This document shows, in pieces, positions 33,616 to 45,175 of a DNA stretch of 64,000 bases. Position 1 is the first letter of the stretch, and the number at the start of each line of letters is the position of its first letter. The notes under the pieces are model-generated. The model did not search any database. It was given only the letters and a program-made list of their open reading frames with translations, and was not told where the DNA came from. Source of the DNA: Rhizopus sp. PT2906 (taxonomy: Eukaryota; Mucoromycota; Mucoromycetes; Mucorales; Rhizopodaceae); assembly GCA_025529335.1 (NCBI GenBank), contig JAMYHX010000072.1, positions 54,346-118,345 on the forward strand. The letters run 5' to 3'. The position numbers were made by a program, and so were the translations under genes.

Positions 33616-34053
33616 ATGAAGTACCTCGCTGCCTACCTTCTCCTCACTGCTGGTGGTAAGACCGCCCCTACTGCTGCTGACGTCAAGAACATCTTGGCTT
33701 CCGTTGGTATTGAAGCCGAAGAAGAACGTTTGAACACCTTGATCTCTTCCCTCGAGGGTAAGAATGTTGAAGAGGTAAAAGACAACATACACGTATTTTT
33801 TGGGCTTTTATCTAAAACACATTATAGCTCATTGCTGAAGGTAAGGAAAAGATGGCCTCTGTTCCTACTGGTGGTGCTGTTGCTGCCTCTTCCGGTGCTG
33901 CTGCTGGTGCTGCTGCCGATGCTGCCCCTGCTGAAGAAAAGGAAGAAGAAAAGGAAGAATCCGATGATGTAAGTTATAAGCTTTTTTGACATATCTTTTT
34001 GTTTAACTTTATGTACGCAAATATAGGATATGGGTTTCGGTCTCTTCGATTAA
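33616..34053 (+). CDS. 60S acidic ribosomal protein P2
   Basis: Three exons (33616-33774, 33828-33968, 34027-34053) encode 108 residues. The N-terminal helical domain begins MKYLAAYLLLTAGGKTAPTA, followed by the Ala/Gly-rich hinge and the acidic tail that ends DDDMGFGLFD. That tail recruits elongation factors to the ribosomal stalk. The start MKYLAAYLLL is typical of P2 rather than P1. The last exon holds only nine codons but supplies the essential tail. A CT-rich tract immediately upstream (33590-33612) is typical of ribosomal protein gene leaders. Confidence 0.95.
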
Positions 34054-34187
34054 ACGAATCAAAGAAACAACAAATAAACCTTGCCTTTTCTGTTACTTCA
34101 CCTTTTTATTACACAAAAATGTAGTGGAAAATATACAGCCTTTTTTTTATTCATTTTGGGTTTTGTGTGTGTATGCATGTGGATAGG

Positions 34188-36590
34188 TTAGGCCTTCACT
34201 AAACCAATATCCTTTTCGATTAATTGAGCAGCAATGGGATGATAGAATGTCTTATGTTTCAAATAAGTGTCAATCGCCAACTGTGCTCCATTCTTGGCTT
34301 GATGCAAGAGTCTGTACAGAGGACGAACAAACTTCATTCGACCTTGCTCTGTAATGAACTGAACGACCTCGGGGTAAATGGGTTCATAATTTGCCATTAA
34401 GCAGACCTGCTGCCAGCGAAGACGTAAATCAGCATTATGATTAGGTGTGAACTGGTAGAGCTCGTCCATTTTGCTGATTAAAGCACAGGGCAGTGGTTCG
34501 CAGTCAGTTAAACGTTCCAAGAATACGATTTTTTGACCAGCAGAAAAGTGTTCCACGTCCTTGGGAGAGAATTGGTCCAGATTTTCGAGATCGCGAGCTT
34601 TATTCCAGCGGTCAGCAAGGTCAAGACAGGCATCAGCGAGCGTCGTGTCAAATTGATTGTCGACAGGTGGCATACCAGGCTTATTGATCCAGGCATCAAA
34701 ATCAATCGTGTTCAATTTCTCGACCATCGAGGGACCGTGAACCTTTTCCATGTAGCGATACAAGAAGTCCTTCCAATCTTCAGTGGAGATAGAGGTAGAT
34801 GCAAAGTTCTCGACATAGGCTTTCATGTAAGGCTCAAACACAGAAGGGCCGCCAACAACCTTTTCAATATGATACAAAAAGTTAAATCCCTTTTCTACAA
34901 GTCAAAAAAAAAGTAATGAGTATACTTTGATCAAGAAGATAATAAATACTTACCATAAGGAACCTTGGAGAAGAAGTCATCAGGATCAGCGCCACCGCGG
35001 AGATCAGGGTTCAAGACAGTTTTAGGGGAATCGCTACCAAATAAGTCTACACTTTCCTGTAATGATTTAAGACCTTATTGGAAAAGAAAAGATAAGTTAT
35101 GAGGAAACTCTTCTACTTCCCATTCTTACCACTCAATGCCTCAAATTGTCTAGTGGCTTCTCCATGAAGGCGGCCCAGGATTTTACGTTCGATGAAAACA
35201 GTCCATCCTTCATTCAACCAATAGTGTTTCTAGTGACGAATTAGTATTTTCTCTTTAAGCCTTGTATATTCAATATTACCCATGAATTAGTTGTAACCAA
35301 ATTACCCATCCAACTATGTGCAATCTCGTGAGCAATCACGGCAACAGCACTTTTATCACCGGCCAACAAGGTGGGTGTGACAAAAGTAAGGCAGGGATTC
35401 TAGGATTATATAAGTCACATAGAACGCAGAATACATAATTGAACTTACTTCCATACCACCATAAGGGAAAGAGGGAGGCAAGACGAGCAAATCATAACGG
35501 CCCCATTCGTAGGGAGTCAATAAGGATTCACCTGTGGCAATAAAGGATTCAGTGTCCTAAATTAAAAATGAGCATACACAAAGTTATTGTTCATTTCCCT
35601 TTCTCTTACAGAGAACTCCCAAGCAGCTTGTTCGACCATTTCCGGTTCACACCAGACTGTACTGCGAGGACCAATTTCGCGACCAACAAGATTGCCGACA
35701 GCGATAGCAATCAAATAAGAAGGAATTGAGGTAGGTTGCTTAAAGAGATATGCCTTCAAATCATCGGAAACTTCTTCAGTACCTTCTTGAAGGGCAGACA
35801 TTACGACAGGAAGTGGGGATGTCACCTTTGCTGAATAAGTGACCTTGACGGAGGGCGAATCTTGACAAGGAATCATAGCGCGACCATGAATCTTTTGTAT
35901 AGTATACACAGAGTTAATTATCTATATGATCATTCAATTTCTATCTTACAGGTTCACTCTGAGAGAACAAGTAGGGGTGTGTCTTGCCAAGAGTTTGTCT
36001 ATTACAAACGTATGCTTTTAGGACTCGTTTATCTCCTTTATGTATAAACACTTACTCAGGCTCCAAGAATTGAATTGCTGTACATTTCTCGGTTGTAGAG
36101 TAATCGACTTGGATACAGATCTTTGTACCCGATTTTTCAATAGTCTGGGGCAAATGGATAGTCAACGCGGAACCCAAACTGGCGTATCTTTCAGCGACAT
36201 GAAACTACAAATACGTCAGAGTACTGCTACTGTTGCTTTAGACTTTCAATATTTACCTTTGCATTCTCGCCATTTACGGCCACGGATTTGATATCCAAAT
36301 AACTTGTATCTAAAATAACCTTGTCGACGTGATCGACTAGAGTATAAAGGTCTAATGCGACATGACCAGAGATGACTTTACGATTGAAATCAACGTGCCA
36401 ATCCAAATGAACGTGGGTGGTCTTGACTTGGTCAATATTAGCTTGAGTGCTATAATCAATAGTAGCTGCAGATATACACATACTTAATAAAAGAAGAAGC
36501 AAGTGTGTACCTAAAAGTGACGCTTTTAAACTTCTTTTTTTTTTTCCCGCATTCATTTCGAAAAAAGATAAAATTACCATTTTTGGACAT
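34188..36590 (-). CDS. leukotriene A4 hydrolase/aminopeptidase (M1 family)
   Basis: Ten exons (36590-36578, 36465-36257, 36204-36056, 35998-35950, 35891-35610, 35556-35449, 35399-35280, 35229-35130, 35073-34954, 34894-34188) encode 618 residues. It has the M1 metallopeptidase motifs PYGGMEN (exopeptidase motif) and HEIAHSW with the third zinc ligand in WLNEGWTVFIER, 18 residues after HEXXH. The C-terminal helical domain (from about residue 480) is characteristic of LTA4H and separates it from other M1 enzymes. Fungal members act mainly as aminopeptidases with residual epoxide hydrolase activity. The first exon has only 13 coding bases (MSKN); a longer alternative start inside the first intron was rejected because it adds a Leu-rich stretch that the family does not have. 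Confidence 0.92.
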
Positions 36591-38258
36591 TTGATAGTTC
36601 AAGCTAGCCGACAACCCGGAATAAAAAAGGTCCATAAAACATATAATATTGTCATATCGTCTTTTTGAATCTGAATGCAAATGATTTAGCCCTTGAAAGA
36701 CTTTTAGCCTCCTCTCAATTGACTATATAAAAACATATATTGAAGTTCTTGTCTAATTGACGAGTAGTTTATAAAAAAGTGGCCTGCTCCTAGAGATACG
36801 GCGAATATTGCGATTTTCAAGTGCACTCCAAGTATGTGATGTGATTGAGCCTTTGAACTGAGTAGCGAATCTCACGAGAGAAGGTGTAGAAAATTCTCCT
36901 TCATTGGTCTATTGGGCAAATAGTATTAAACCCTGCTCCCACTTTGTAGACACTTCTCCTCAAGGCTCGCAACATCTCTTTTTTGGAAATAGCGTATGCT
37001 TACGTAAAGTACAAAGTGAGTAATACTACGTAGCCATTGTTAAATGTAACCCCGTACCTTAATAGATTGTCTTTGGTTGCATTTACAATAGCCGATACAC
37101 AATAATGTTTACCGATTCGTACACAATAGTTATTTTAAATTATAGGATTGAAAATTTCCTATTAAAAGTTTAATGGCAGTAACAATGCCGAATTTCAGCA
37201 GATGCTCGCATTAGCTGCATATGATTTGTTCGTGAGGAGGCTTACATATTTTCTACTCCTGGTTAGGCAAGCACACGCACACGCATTTATAGCACATATG
37301 ATTGATATATGTGCCCTTAAGCACTTTGTTTTAAGTGAATATGCTCCACATTAGCCTAGAGAGGCATGTACAGTGTATATACACTAAATGTATACTGGTT
37401 TAAAATAGAAACAACCAACAATGGTTGGTCAAGATAAGAGAATCCCCTCTCGTTGCCATGGATAGGATATCACCATGGCAATCTACAAGACCTAAATTGC
37501 TAAATACTTGTTCTCTCTTTATTTCTTTACTTCTGATAGTATGTGTCAATATATATTATCCAAATATAAAAGACTTATTATAGGGATCAAGCATTCTATC
37601 TTTCTTTATCAATAGACTACGGATCATGGACCATGTACTACAAATACTTCAATAGAATCATGTGTATTCAGTATAGATCCTCTTTTACAGAGAAAGTTCG
37701 TATTCCTATAAGAAAAGGGATTTGGTATAGTTAAAAGAGCCCTTTTTCTAAAATTGTACTGTTCGGCTTATAGTCGATTTTAATAGAGAAAGCTTGAATC
37801 CCTGCAAGTTTTATAGATATAATGTGGAGAGAGCTGTCAATCGTTTTTGTTCTAAGAGCAAATTGGGACACGGATAACTTCCAAACTAATAAAGGGGCAA
37901 TTCTATGATCATGATTAGAATATAACGTTGTCTTGTTTGACCTGAGAGTTGTGTTTAAAGCAGTATACTTCATTTTCACATGGGCAAATTGTCACCTTTT
38001 TCCCTATTTATAATGTGAGAACGAATCATCTGGATTATTCAATGTTCCATGTATCCTAAAAAAAGAAACACTTCGTACTTCCGTTTAATACAACTGCCCT
38101 TTTTTTTACATCTGGTCGTAAACAATATGGGAGGGCAATGGTTTCCTGTCACACAAATTACCATTTTTGAAACGGCATTTTGTCAGCACAAAACCCGCGT
38201 GAGTATAAATACATCCAACTTTTAATAATTTTTTTTCTTTTCAACACTACTTTATCCA
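36591..38258. other. intergenic stretch
   Basis: No gene recognised. It contains a 9-bp perfect inverted repeat, TTGCCATGG with an 11-base loop (37453-37481), a self-complementary GTGTATATACAC-like site near 37374, and one minus-strand open stretch near 36760-36910 (TQFKGSITSHTWSALENRNI) of unclear meaning. The last 60 bases hold a TATA-like GAGTATAAATAC before the enoyl-CoA isomerase gene. Confidence 0.5.
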
Positions 38259-39100
38259 ATGGTTCAATTCCCTGTCGCATTACCCAGCAAAGAAGTCCAT
38301 TACATGACACTCGATCAAGAGGGTCCTCTGTTCATTCTTTACTTACACAACAAGGATAATCGTTTCACGACCGAGTTTTGCCAAAGCATCATCAAGGCAC
38401 TAACCATTATCGAAGGCATCTTTTTTGAAGCAGAAAATCCAGTCGACATGGCCTTGGTCACGGTGGGTCAAGACAGAATTTATAGCAATGGATTGGATTT
38501 GGCACATGCTTTGGCCAATCCTTTATTTATTGATACCTTTATGCTCATGCTTCGAAGGATGCTGACTTTTTGTATACCTACTGTCGCCGCCATCAATGGA
38601 CACGCGTTTGCTGGTGGATGTATGCTCTCTCTAGCTCATGGTAATAAGATTTTTTTATTGTCTAGTATCGTTTCTCACTGCTTTTTTATTAGATTATAGA
38701 GTAATGAGATCTGATAAAGGATTTATCTGCATGAACGAGGTTGACCTTCCATCCGCTCTTGCTCCTGGTATGGCTGCCTTATGCCGTGATAAGTCAACAC
38801 CAGTTACTTTCCGCAAGATGATCTTGCAAGGTCACCGCTTTACTGCTCAAGAAGCGCTGGATCATGGCTTGGTTGATGTCGTTTGTCCCGAAAAGGAAGT
38901 GCTGCCAAAAGCAAAGGAATTGGCATTAAAATGGGCACCCAAAGCAAAGGCTGGTATTGTTTATAAGCAATTGAAGGAAGAGGTAAAGCTATACACTAAA
39001 TATATATAATGCGCGCGCTAATTCTACTATGCTTTAGATGTATACCGATATTGTAAGACACTTGGCCGTTCCTTTCAACCGTCTTGCCAGTAGATTATAA
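38259..39100 (+). CDS. peroxisomal enoyl-CoA isomerase/hydratase-family protein
   Basis: Three exons (38259-38640, 38693-38982, 39038-39100) encode 244 residues of the crotonase superfamily. Visible are the acyl-CoA-binding region around IYSNGLDL, the oxyanion-hole motif NGHAFAGGCMLSLAHDYR, and NEVDLPSALAPGMAAL. The protein ends in NRLASRL, where SRL is a type 1 peroxisomal targeting signal, so it should act in peroxisomal fatty-acid beta-oxidation, probably as delta3,delta2-enoyl-CoA isomerase. The third exon (21 codons with stop) carries the targeting signal; reading through the second intron would lose it. Whether it is isomerase or hydratase cannot be settled from visible catalytic residues alone. 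Confidence 0.87.
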
Positions 39101-39236
39101 TTAAGGGTCAAAATGCATACATTGATAAATACCAAAAGATTCTCCTATTCTCTCTCTTTTTCTCCTTATTTTTTTTTTCTTATCGTTTATTTAAATAAAC
39201 GCACACACTCACAATAGAAGCACAGCATTCTTTAAA

Positions 39237-40979
39237 ATGGAAGTTGATTTAGTAACGGATGATTCCATAAGTGAAACAGATACAGTATTTACTACGCCCA
39301 CATATATACGCAGATTCTCTTCTTGCTCATCATCAAAATCAACGCTCTATCAAGTCATTGACGGTTTAGAGAAGAGAGTACATGTTTTAGAAAACGAGAT
39401 TCAGCAGCACGTACAGAAAGAAATAGAGCTAGAAAGCCAATTGGCGATATTAAAACAAAAGCAGGACAACTCTGTGGTTGTACAAATTTGCCAACAAATC
39501 GATCAATTTCTATCGTCACAAGAAAAGAAGGTGTCACATCAACATAGTCTATGGGACGAATGGACAGGTAATGAATTGCCACGGCTCTTTGGCGATGACT
39601 TGACACCTGAAGACGAGGTTGACATGACCCCAGTCTTCTTGGTCAGACTAAAATCATCCATAAATGATCACGCCACAGAACAGCCCTGTCGAGATTTCTG
39701 TCAGACATTGCTACAACATATCCAGTCCTGGGAAACACACCATTATGAAGCGGTTTTGAAAGAGTACAAGAAGAGAATGGCGGAACAACATAGAGTGCAA
39801 CGATTATTAGAGGCTCTTCAAAAAAGTTTATCGAAGAATCGGATGCTCGAGCGTGACATGTCATTTATAATGAAACAAAAGCAGACAAAGGAACGCCATA
39901 TACCGTGTCAAAGAAAGGCACTGATGCTTCGAAACCAGTATGAAGCTCAGGTGAAGCAGTTGGAGAACGCTCTATTGGCTTGTAGAGAGGAGAAAGACGA
40001 ATTTGAATTAACGGTAGACATGGTTAGAAAAGAAATGGAACGTATGTTGGAAGAGATGGAAGATATCAAACAGCAGCGGTTGAGGTACAAGAATCAGACA
40101 GCACGGCTCAAGGCAAGTCTCGAGGCTATTCACAAAAGCCAAGAAGGTGACGATAATAAAGAGGTTGAGGCTATGCGTATGCTGCTTAATGAAGCTGAAA
40201 GACAAGCGATAGACTTGGACAGAGAATGCAAAAGACAGGCATTGGCGTTGGCCAGTGTAAGACAGCAGCTTAAATTAGCAGATGAAAAAAAGGACGAGCT
40301 GAACAAGACGATGAGGCAAGAGATAAAAGAGTTGCAAATCACAAAACAACGGCTTCAAAGAAAAGTAGATGTGCTCGAAGTGTCTGAACGTTCTGCAACA
40401 GATGATACGGAAATATGCGCCCTTCAGGTTGCGCTCAAGGCAGCTAAAACAGATGCCATTGTTCAGAGAGCAAGAGTATATCAGTTAGAACAGCGGTATC
40501 AACAAGAGATGACAGGCCTTGGAGCTCAATTGGTTCAACTGCAAGACATGTTTAAACAAGAATTGCATAAAAAGAACAATCAATGCATTCATCAAGAGTT
40601 TATGCAGACATTAGAAAAAGATCAAGTGCAGTGGAGGCAAAAGCAGTTAAAAGAATTCCAAAAGAAGTATGAAATAGATGTGTTGCACATACATGGTGAA
40701 GTAAGAGACTTGTCTCATCAAATAGTAGAACTTCAAGAAGAACTGGACATAATAATTAAAAGAAATGCGGCTGAGCTAAATTTAAGGTTGAAGCAAGCTC
40801 AGGAAGAGCATGCAAAGAGAATAGAGAATCTAGAGCTACAGCAGCAGATGAATAAAGCAGAGCTAAGAGGTCAACTTGAAGTATTATATCAACAAAACCA
40901 AACGCTAAAAGAAGAATCACTAATACTCTATGGAAAAAATGTGGCCCTAGCACGGCAATTAGGAAAATTAATACCTTGA
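39237..40979 (+). CDS. long coiled-coil protein, unrecognised
   Basis: A single exon of 580 residues. The N-terminus is acidic and Ser/Thr-rich (about 35 residues). Nearly all the rest shows heptad patterns rich in Glu, Lys, Gln and Leu (for example VHVLENEIQQHVQKEIELES and MERMLEEMEDIKQQRLRYKN). A less helical break lies at about residues 100-145 (SLWDEWTGNELPRLFGDDL). There is no membrane segment, kinase or motor domain. It is probably a structural or tethering protein, such as a septin-, spindle- or Golgi-linked coiled coil, but the family is not recognised. Its ATG lies 137 bp after the stop of the upstream gene on the same strand. Confidence 0.75.
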   Translation: MEVDLVTDDSISETDTVFTTPTYIRRFSSCSSSKSTLYQVIDGLEKRVHVLENEIQQHVQKEIELESQLAILKQKQDNSVVVQICQQIDQFLSSQEKKVSHQHSLWDEWTGNELPRLFGDDLTPEDEVDMTPVFLVRLKSSINDHATEQPCRDFCQTLLQHIQSWETHHYEAVLKEYKKRMAEQHRVQRLLEALQKSLSKNRMLERDMSFIMKQKQTKERHIPCQRKALMLRNQYEAQVKQLENALLACREEKDEFELTVDMVRKEMERMLEEMEDIKQQRLRYKNQTARLKASLEAIHKSQEGDDNKEVEAMRMLLNEAERQAIDLDRECKRQALALASVRQQLKLADEKKDELNKTMRQEIKELQITKQRLQRKVDVLEVSERSATDDTEICALQVALKAAKTDAIVQRARVYQLEQRYQQEMTGLGAQLVQLQDMFKQELHKKNNQCIHQEFMQTLEKDQVQWRQKQLKEFQKKYEIDVLHIHGEVRDLSHQIVELQEELDIIIKRNAAELNLRLKQAQEEHAKRIENLELQQQMNKAELRGQLEVLYQQNQTLKEESLILYGKNVALARQLGKLIP

Positions 40980-41130
40980 GAGCCTATTTGTATTTAAACC
41001 CTTCTTTGACGATACAGAGGCCAACAAGGAGATTTTTATTCCATTAGTGAAGAAAAAGGAAAGCTTCACTTTGACTCTTTTTCTGATCAAAAGTTTACAT
41101 TTTTATTGTCTGTTTTAATGCGAGTAACAA

Positions 41131-41846
41131 TTATCCAAATAAACTCCAATCCCTCACTTGTAAACCTTGCAGAATGGTCATCATGTCTTGCTTTACCAAA
41201 TCCACATTGGCTTGAGTAAATGATTCAGCTTCACTACTGTTTGCGGCAACCTGGACTGGGACGTTCATCGAAATCACACAATCGGTCGAAACTTGATTGA
41301 ATCGAACCACGGCAAGCAATATATCTATGGTATTTAATGCGTCCTTTTCATTAAACTTTGCAACCATCTGTTTGCCGTGCAAGAGATAAACTTCCGTCGT
41401 ATCCTTTCTGTTTATATCCAATGAGTTTCATATATATATATATATATCTCCGTTTTTGCTACTTACGGTAAAAGTGGCGTTATGTCCTCTGGTTTACAGT
41501 GTTCAACAGACACAATGACCGAATCGGCTGCTTCATTGTCTTCGCATAATTGTTGAAAATGGAATCTAAAAAAGATACATGTTACAATTAATTGAAGATA
41601 GATTCATTTGTATAGATTTTACTTTGCAATTTCCTGATCTTGAGCATCTGCTGGTTCTAATAATTCAACAATAAAGCTTTGCTGTGTCTCTGTATCCACA
41701 AATACTTCTTGGTTATCAGGTATTTGTCGAATAGAACTATGACTCATTAACTTGAGAGACGAGTTCTAAAGTATTAAATACCTTGCATCCAAAAAGGATG
41801 GTCTAATTGGGCATACGATCGCACCTCCAAACAATGGTCGACTCAT
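41131..41846 (-). CDS. MOG1: Ran-GTP release factor Mog1
   Basis: Four exons (41846-41782, 41736-41623, 41565-41467, 41407-41131) encode 184 residues. The N-terminus MSRPLFGGAIVCPIRPSFLD is diagnostic, followed by SSIRQIPDNQEVFVD, SFIVELLEP and the C-terminal strand VQVAANSSEAE...W. Mog1 binds Ran in the nucleus, promotes nucleotide release and supports nuclear protein import. All phases join cleanly (65, 114, 99 and 277 nt). An (AT)n run lies in the last intron (about 41432-41447). Its ATG lies 1.0 kb from the end of the coiled-coil gene, which is on the opposite strand, and its 5' side faces the GDH stop codon. Confidence 0.9.
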
Positions 41847-41973
41847 TTTTGAAAATGTCAAAAAATAATAAAAAAAAAGTGCCGCATTTTAATACTTGTC
41901 GAGTGCCACACTGATATATCATTGGGACACCATTGATTATCTGCAAGCAATGTCTATTTTTATTGATACTAGT

Positions 41974-44900
41974 TTAGATGTAGTTTTCTTGCATAAAATC
42001 ATAAAATGCAAATTTATCCGGACGAGGACCATGCTTATAAACAAACTGGGAAGCAAGGGCTGCTCCAAAGATAGCCTTTACATAGTTTTCTGGTATTCTT
42101 TCCAGTAGTGTCTTCAAACCCAGTTTATCTAGTAAAAGTTTAGGGAATGCCTTGGACAGGACTGAGTGACGCAGATCATGGTTGCTCCATAAAGACGTGG
42201 CTTGCAGTTGTTCATTGAGTTGCAAGATGGCTGTTGAAAGTTCGTCCGAAAGGATAGATATGGGCGTCTGTGTCTTTTTATGTTCTTCCCAAAGCGCTTC
42301 AAACTCTAATCGTGCATTACGTTCTATGATTTCCTGAACTTCTTTCACATAAGCCTGATAAAATTCGGGGGCAGGTCCTTCTGGTTTCACACACATGTGT
42401 TCTTCAAACTCTTCATCGTTGAACGCCAAAGCAGCCAAGACTTCAAGTGAGGATGAAGTGACACCGCCCTTGTTGGCTGATGCGTCCTTGAATATCTTTA
42501 TACCCGCCTTTTCCAATCGAATACGAGCTTCTTGGGTAAAGAAGAGATTGGCGCCTTCTACGACATACTTGAAAAGTGGGCCATTACCAGAATCTATCAG
42601 CATGTGCATGTTATCGAGTCCAACTGATTCTGGACGTCCACCACAGGGAACGAAGACGGTTGCTTGAGCCAAAGGATTGGTGTGAAACGTATTTCTGAAC
42701 TGTAATCCACTTTCGACCACAGTGCCATTAGGCAACGTCACGTTATTGTCGTCTACGAGGACACAGAAGCCTTGAGGAGATAGCTTGTTTTTGTCAAAAT
42801 GATGAATCATCAACCGAGACTGAGCCAATCGGTTCAACTCATCACGATCAATGCCTACAGGATCATAAAGAACGCCTGAGCCATCCACCACGGCAATCGT
42901 GTTATCCTTGGAGATTTTGATTTCGTTGGATCCGAGGTCTCCATCTGGCCCACCTGTCTGTACCTTGGTGCACTCTTCTTCCTTTAGACCATCTTTACGG
43001 TATATTCCCAAGACATACTGATGCACTGATCTCGTTGTCATGCCAAATAGATCATGAGGTATGCCACCTAAAGCTTGTGACTTGCCTGTTGTAAAGGCTT
43101 TCCAAAAGCTAGCATGACGGCGACGAGCATGTTGAGATGCCCAGTCCATATAATCGGCTGTACCTTCGTCAGGACCAAAGAAGAGGATCTCGGGCTTACC
43201 TACCAGATCAACTAAGGGGTCACCGTATCCGACAATTAACAGATCCAAGATGGAATCCACGTATTTTTCAAAGGCAACCAAAGGCTTATCTTGCTGATCG
43301 ATATTGAGCAGAATCGTACCCTTGGACCCACCTTCGGGGATATCCTTGTTTTTTCTTTGTTGTGTGGCAGCCAAAGCGTAGTTTTCATCAAACAAGGTTC
43401 GCAAATTGATCGAGTAGGCTTCACGGTTACGTGAGCGAATGATACGAATGCCACCTCTTGCTACGTCCTGGAATCTGAGATGGAACCCGCGGAACTCCGA
43501 ACCGACGACGAAGAACATGCCGTAGAGTGGATTTGGATATTCGATCTCGGGCAAGAAACTTGGATCCATCCTGAAGGAAAGTGCAACCTTGGTTGATTGA
43601 TAAAAGTTTGTCTTGAGCACATGCTTATTAAAAGTCAAGAACGATTCAAACACGAGCTGTTCATGGCTGTTGGAAGCCGATGACTTGATCTTTTTGCGCA
43701 GTTCTTCTTCTGTCAAATCTTCAATTGTGCGTAGTCGTTGGTATGAGATTGTCTGTTGCAAATGGCCTTGGCGTCGATTGAGGTAGTGCACCTTGGCAAA
43801 GTTGGCATAGAGAAGTTTGACAAGATCAGGGTGTTGTCTGATAATGTTCAAAATATATTCGCGAGTGAATGTGTCTTGTCGTAACCGTTTTTTGATTGTG
43901 GCCAAGACCTCCTCATGTAAGGGGTTTGCAGAATCAAGGATGTGGGTCAGACTGATGTACTCCTGTCCAAGGCGATTCAGAAAGTGCTGACAAAAGATCC
44001 AGCCAACATATCCATAAACGGTTTCCTGTACGGAGAGCTTGTTGGTGACAAAGAAGTGTTGAAGTGGGTTCTTTGGTAAACAGTACAAGAGGGAAATTTC
44101 TCTGATCACTTGATGGATGGAGTGTTCGATGGGTATTCCATCTTTTGGCTCAGATAAAGGATGCAAGTATAATGCCATGATGGTCACTCCATTGGAAAAT
44201 TGCTCTAATAATAAAACATTGAGCCTTGTTAAGTGATGACTTTTTAAGGCAACTTACCAACATATTTGCGAGTGGAATATAGACCATAATAATGATAGAG
44301 ATCAGACATTGCAGCAAAGAAACCTTGAGTACTTCGCTGACGATAACCAATGATCAAACGATGCTCTCTAGTACCTGGCACATCGTACATTTCCATCACT
44401 GGGCCTGTCCTTTCGAGCACATCACACATCACATCCTGATAGATCTTTCGGGTATACTCTGTCGCCTTTTTCAAAAAGTTTTGATCTGCCACTTGATAAA
44501 TATCTCGTTCTTGATCTGCAGCTGGCTTAGGACTATTGAACTGACACTTGGTGACAAAGTAACATCTTAACTGAGAAGGCATGCCTGAATCCGCGGTAGC
44601 ATTTGAGCGATACGATTCTACACGATAGGCTTCCGAGGAACCGAGCAGATCCAAGTATTTTTCATCAATTCTATTTTTAAACTTTATTTTTTCTTATTCC
44701 TCTAAAAGGTAATTTATCTCACCTTTTCTCGCATTGATGGCCCTGAAGAAGAGATACGCCCGGAGGAGAAGAGTGAATGTAAACCGAGGAGTCTTCCGAT
44801 TCTTTTTCGAGATTGATATCTACCACGCTTTCATTTTTTGTATAAGCGAGTATTTTAGCGCCATAAAGTGCAGTAATATGATTAGCAATTGTCTCGACAG

Positions 44901-45175
44901 ATTCAACTGCAAAATAATAATCATCGATCCCAAGGTTTCTATAGTGATGGAGCGGTTAATTTTGTATTGCGCGCTATTATTACTTCTTACTCATAAAACC
45001 AAACAACTTCATTTTGAACAAACTCCTTTGGAATAAATCCTGAATTCGTCAAGTATTGTCCTACTTGAATCATTTGTTCATTCTTTCCAATAAACACATT
45101 GGCATTATAGCCCATGTCTGTCATTGATTTTCTTTTAAAAAGTGTAGTTGGTGGCTCTAATTCGCCTGTAGTCAT
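41974..45175 (-). CDS. GDH2: NAD-specific glutamate dehydrogenase (large, GDH2 type)
   Basis: Four exons (45175-44991, 44938-44723, 44670-44258, 44204-41974) encode 1014 residues, the length of fungal Gdh2. The catalytic half has RGGIRIIRSR, EGGSKGTILL with a catalytic Lys, PDEGTADYMDWASQHAR, GGIPHDLFGMTTRSVHQYVL and the nucleotide-binding turn TGGPDGDLGSNEI. The long N-terminal half (WFYENLGIDDYYFAVE, TIANHITALYGAKI) is the regulatory region typical of large NAD-GDHs. The enzyme deaminates glutamate to 2-oxoglutarate and ammonium for use of amino acids as carbon or nitrogen source. It lies 127 bp downstream of nothing on its own strand except Mog1's promoter, so Mog1 and GDH2 are tandem with GDH2 upstream. 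Confidence 0.93.

Noticed and set aside
36227..36580. Longer aminopeptidase start with a Leu-rich, signal-peptide-like segment
   Set aside because: The segment is read through an intron. Splicing from 36578 to 36465 gives a normal LTA4H N-terminus without a secretion signal.
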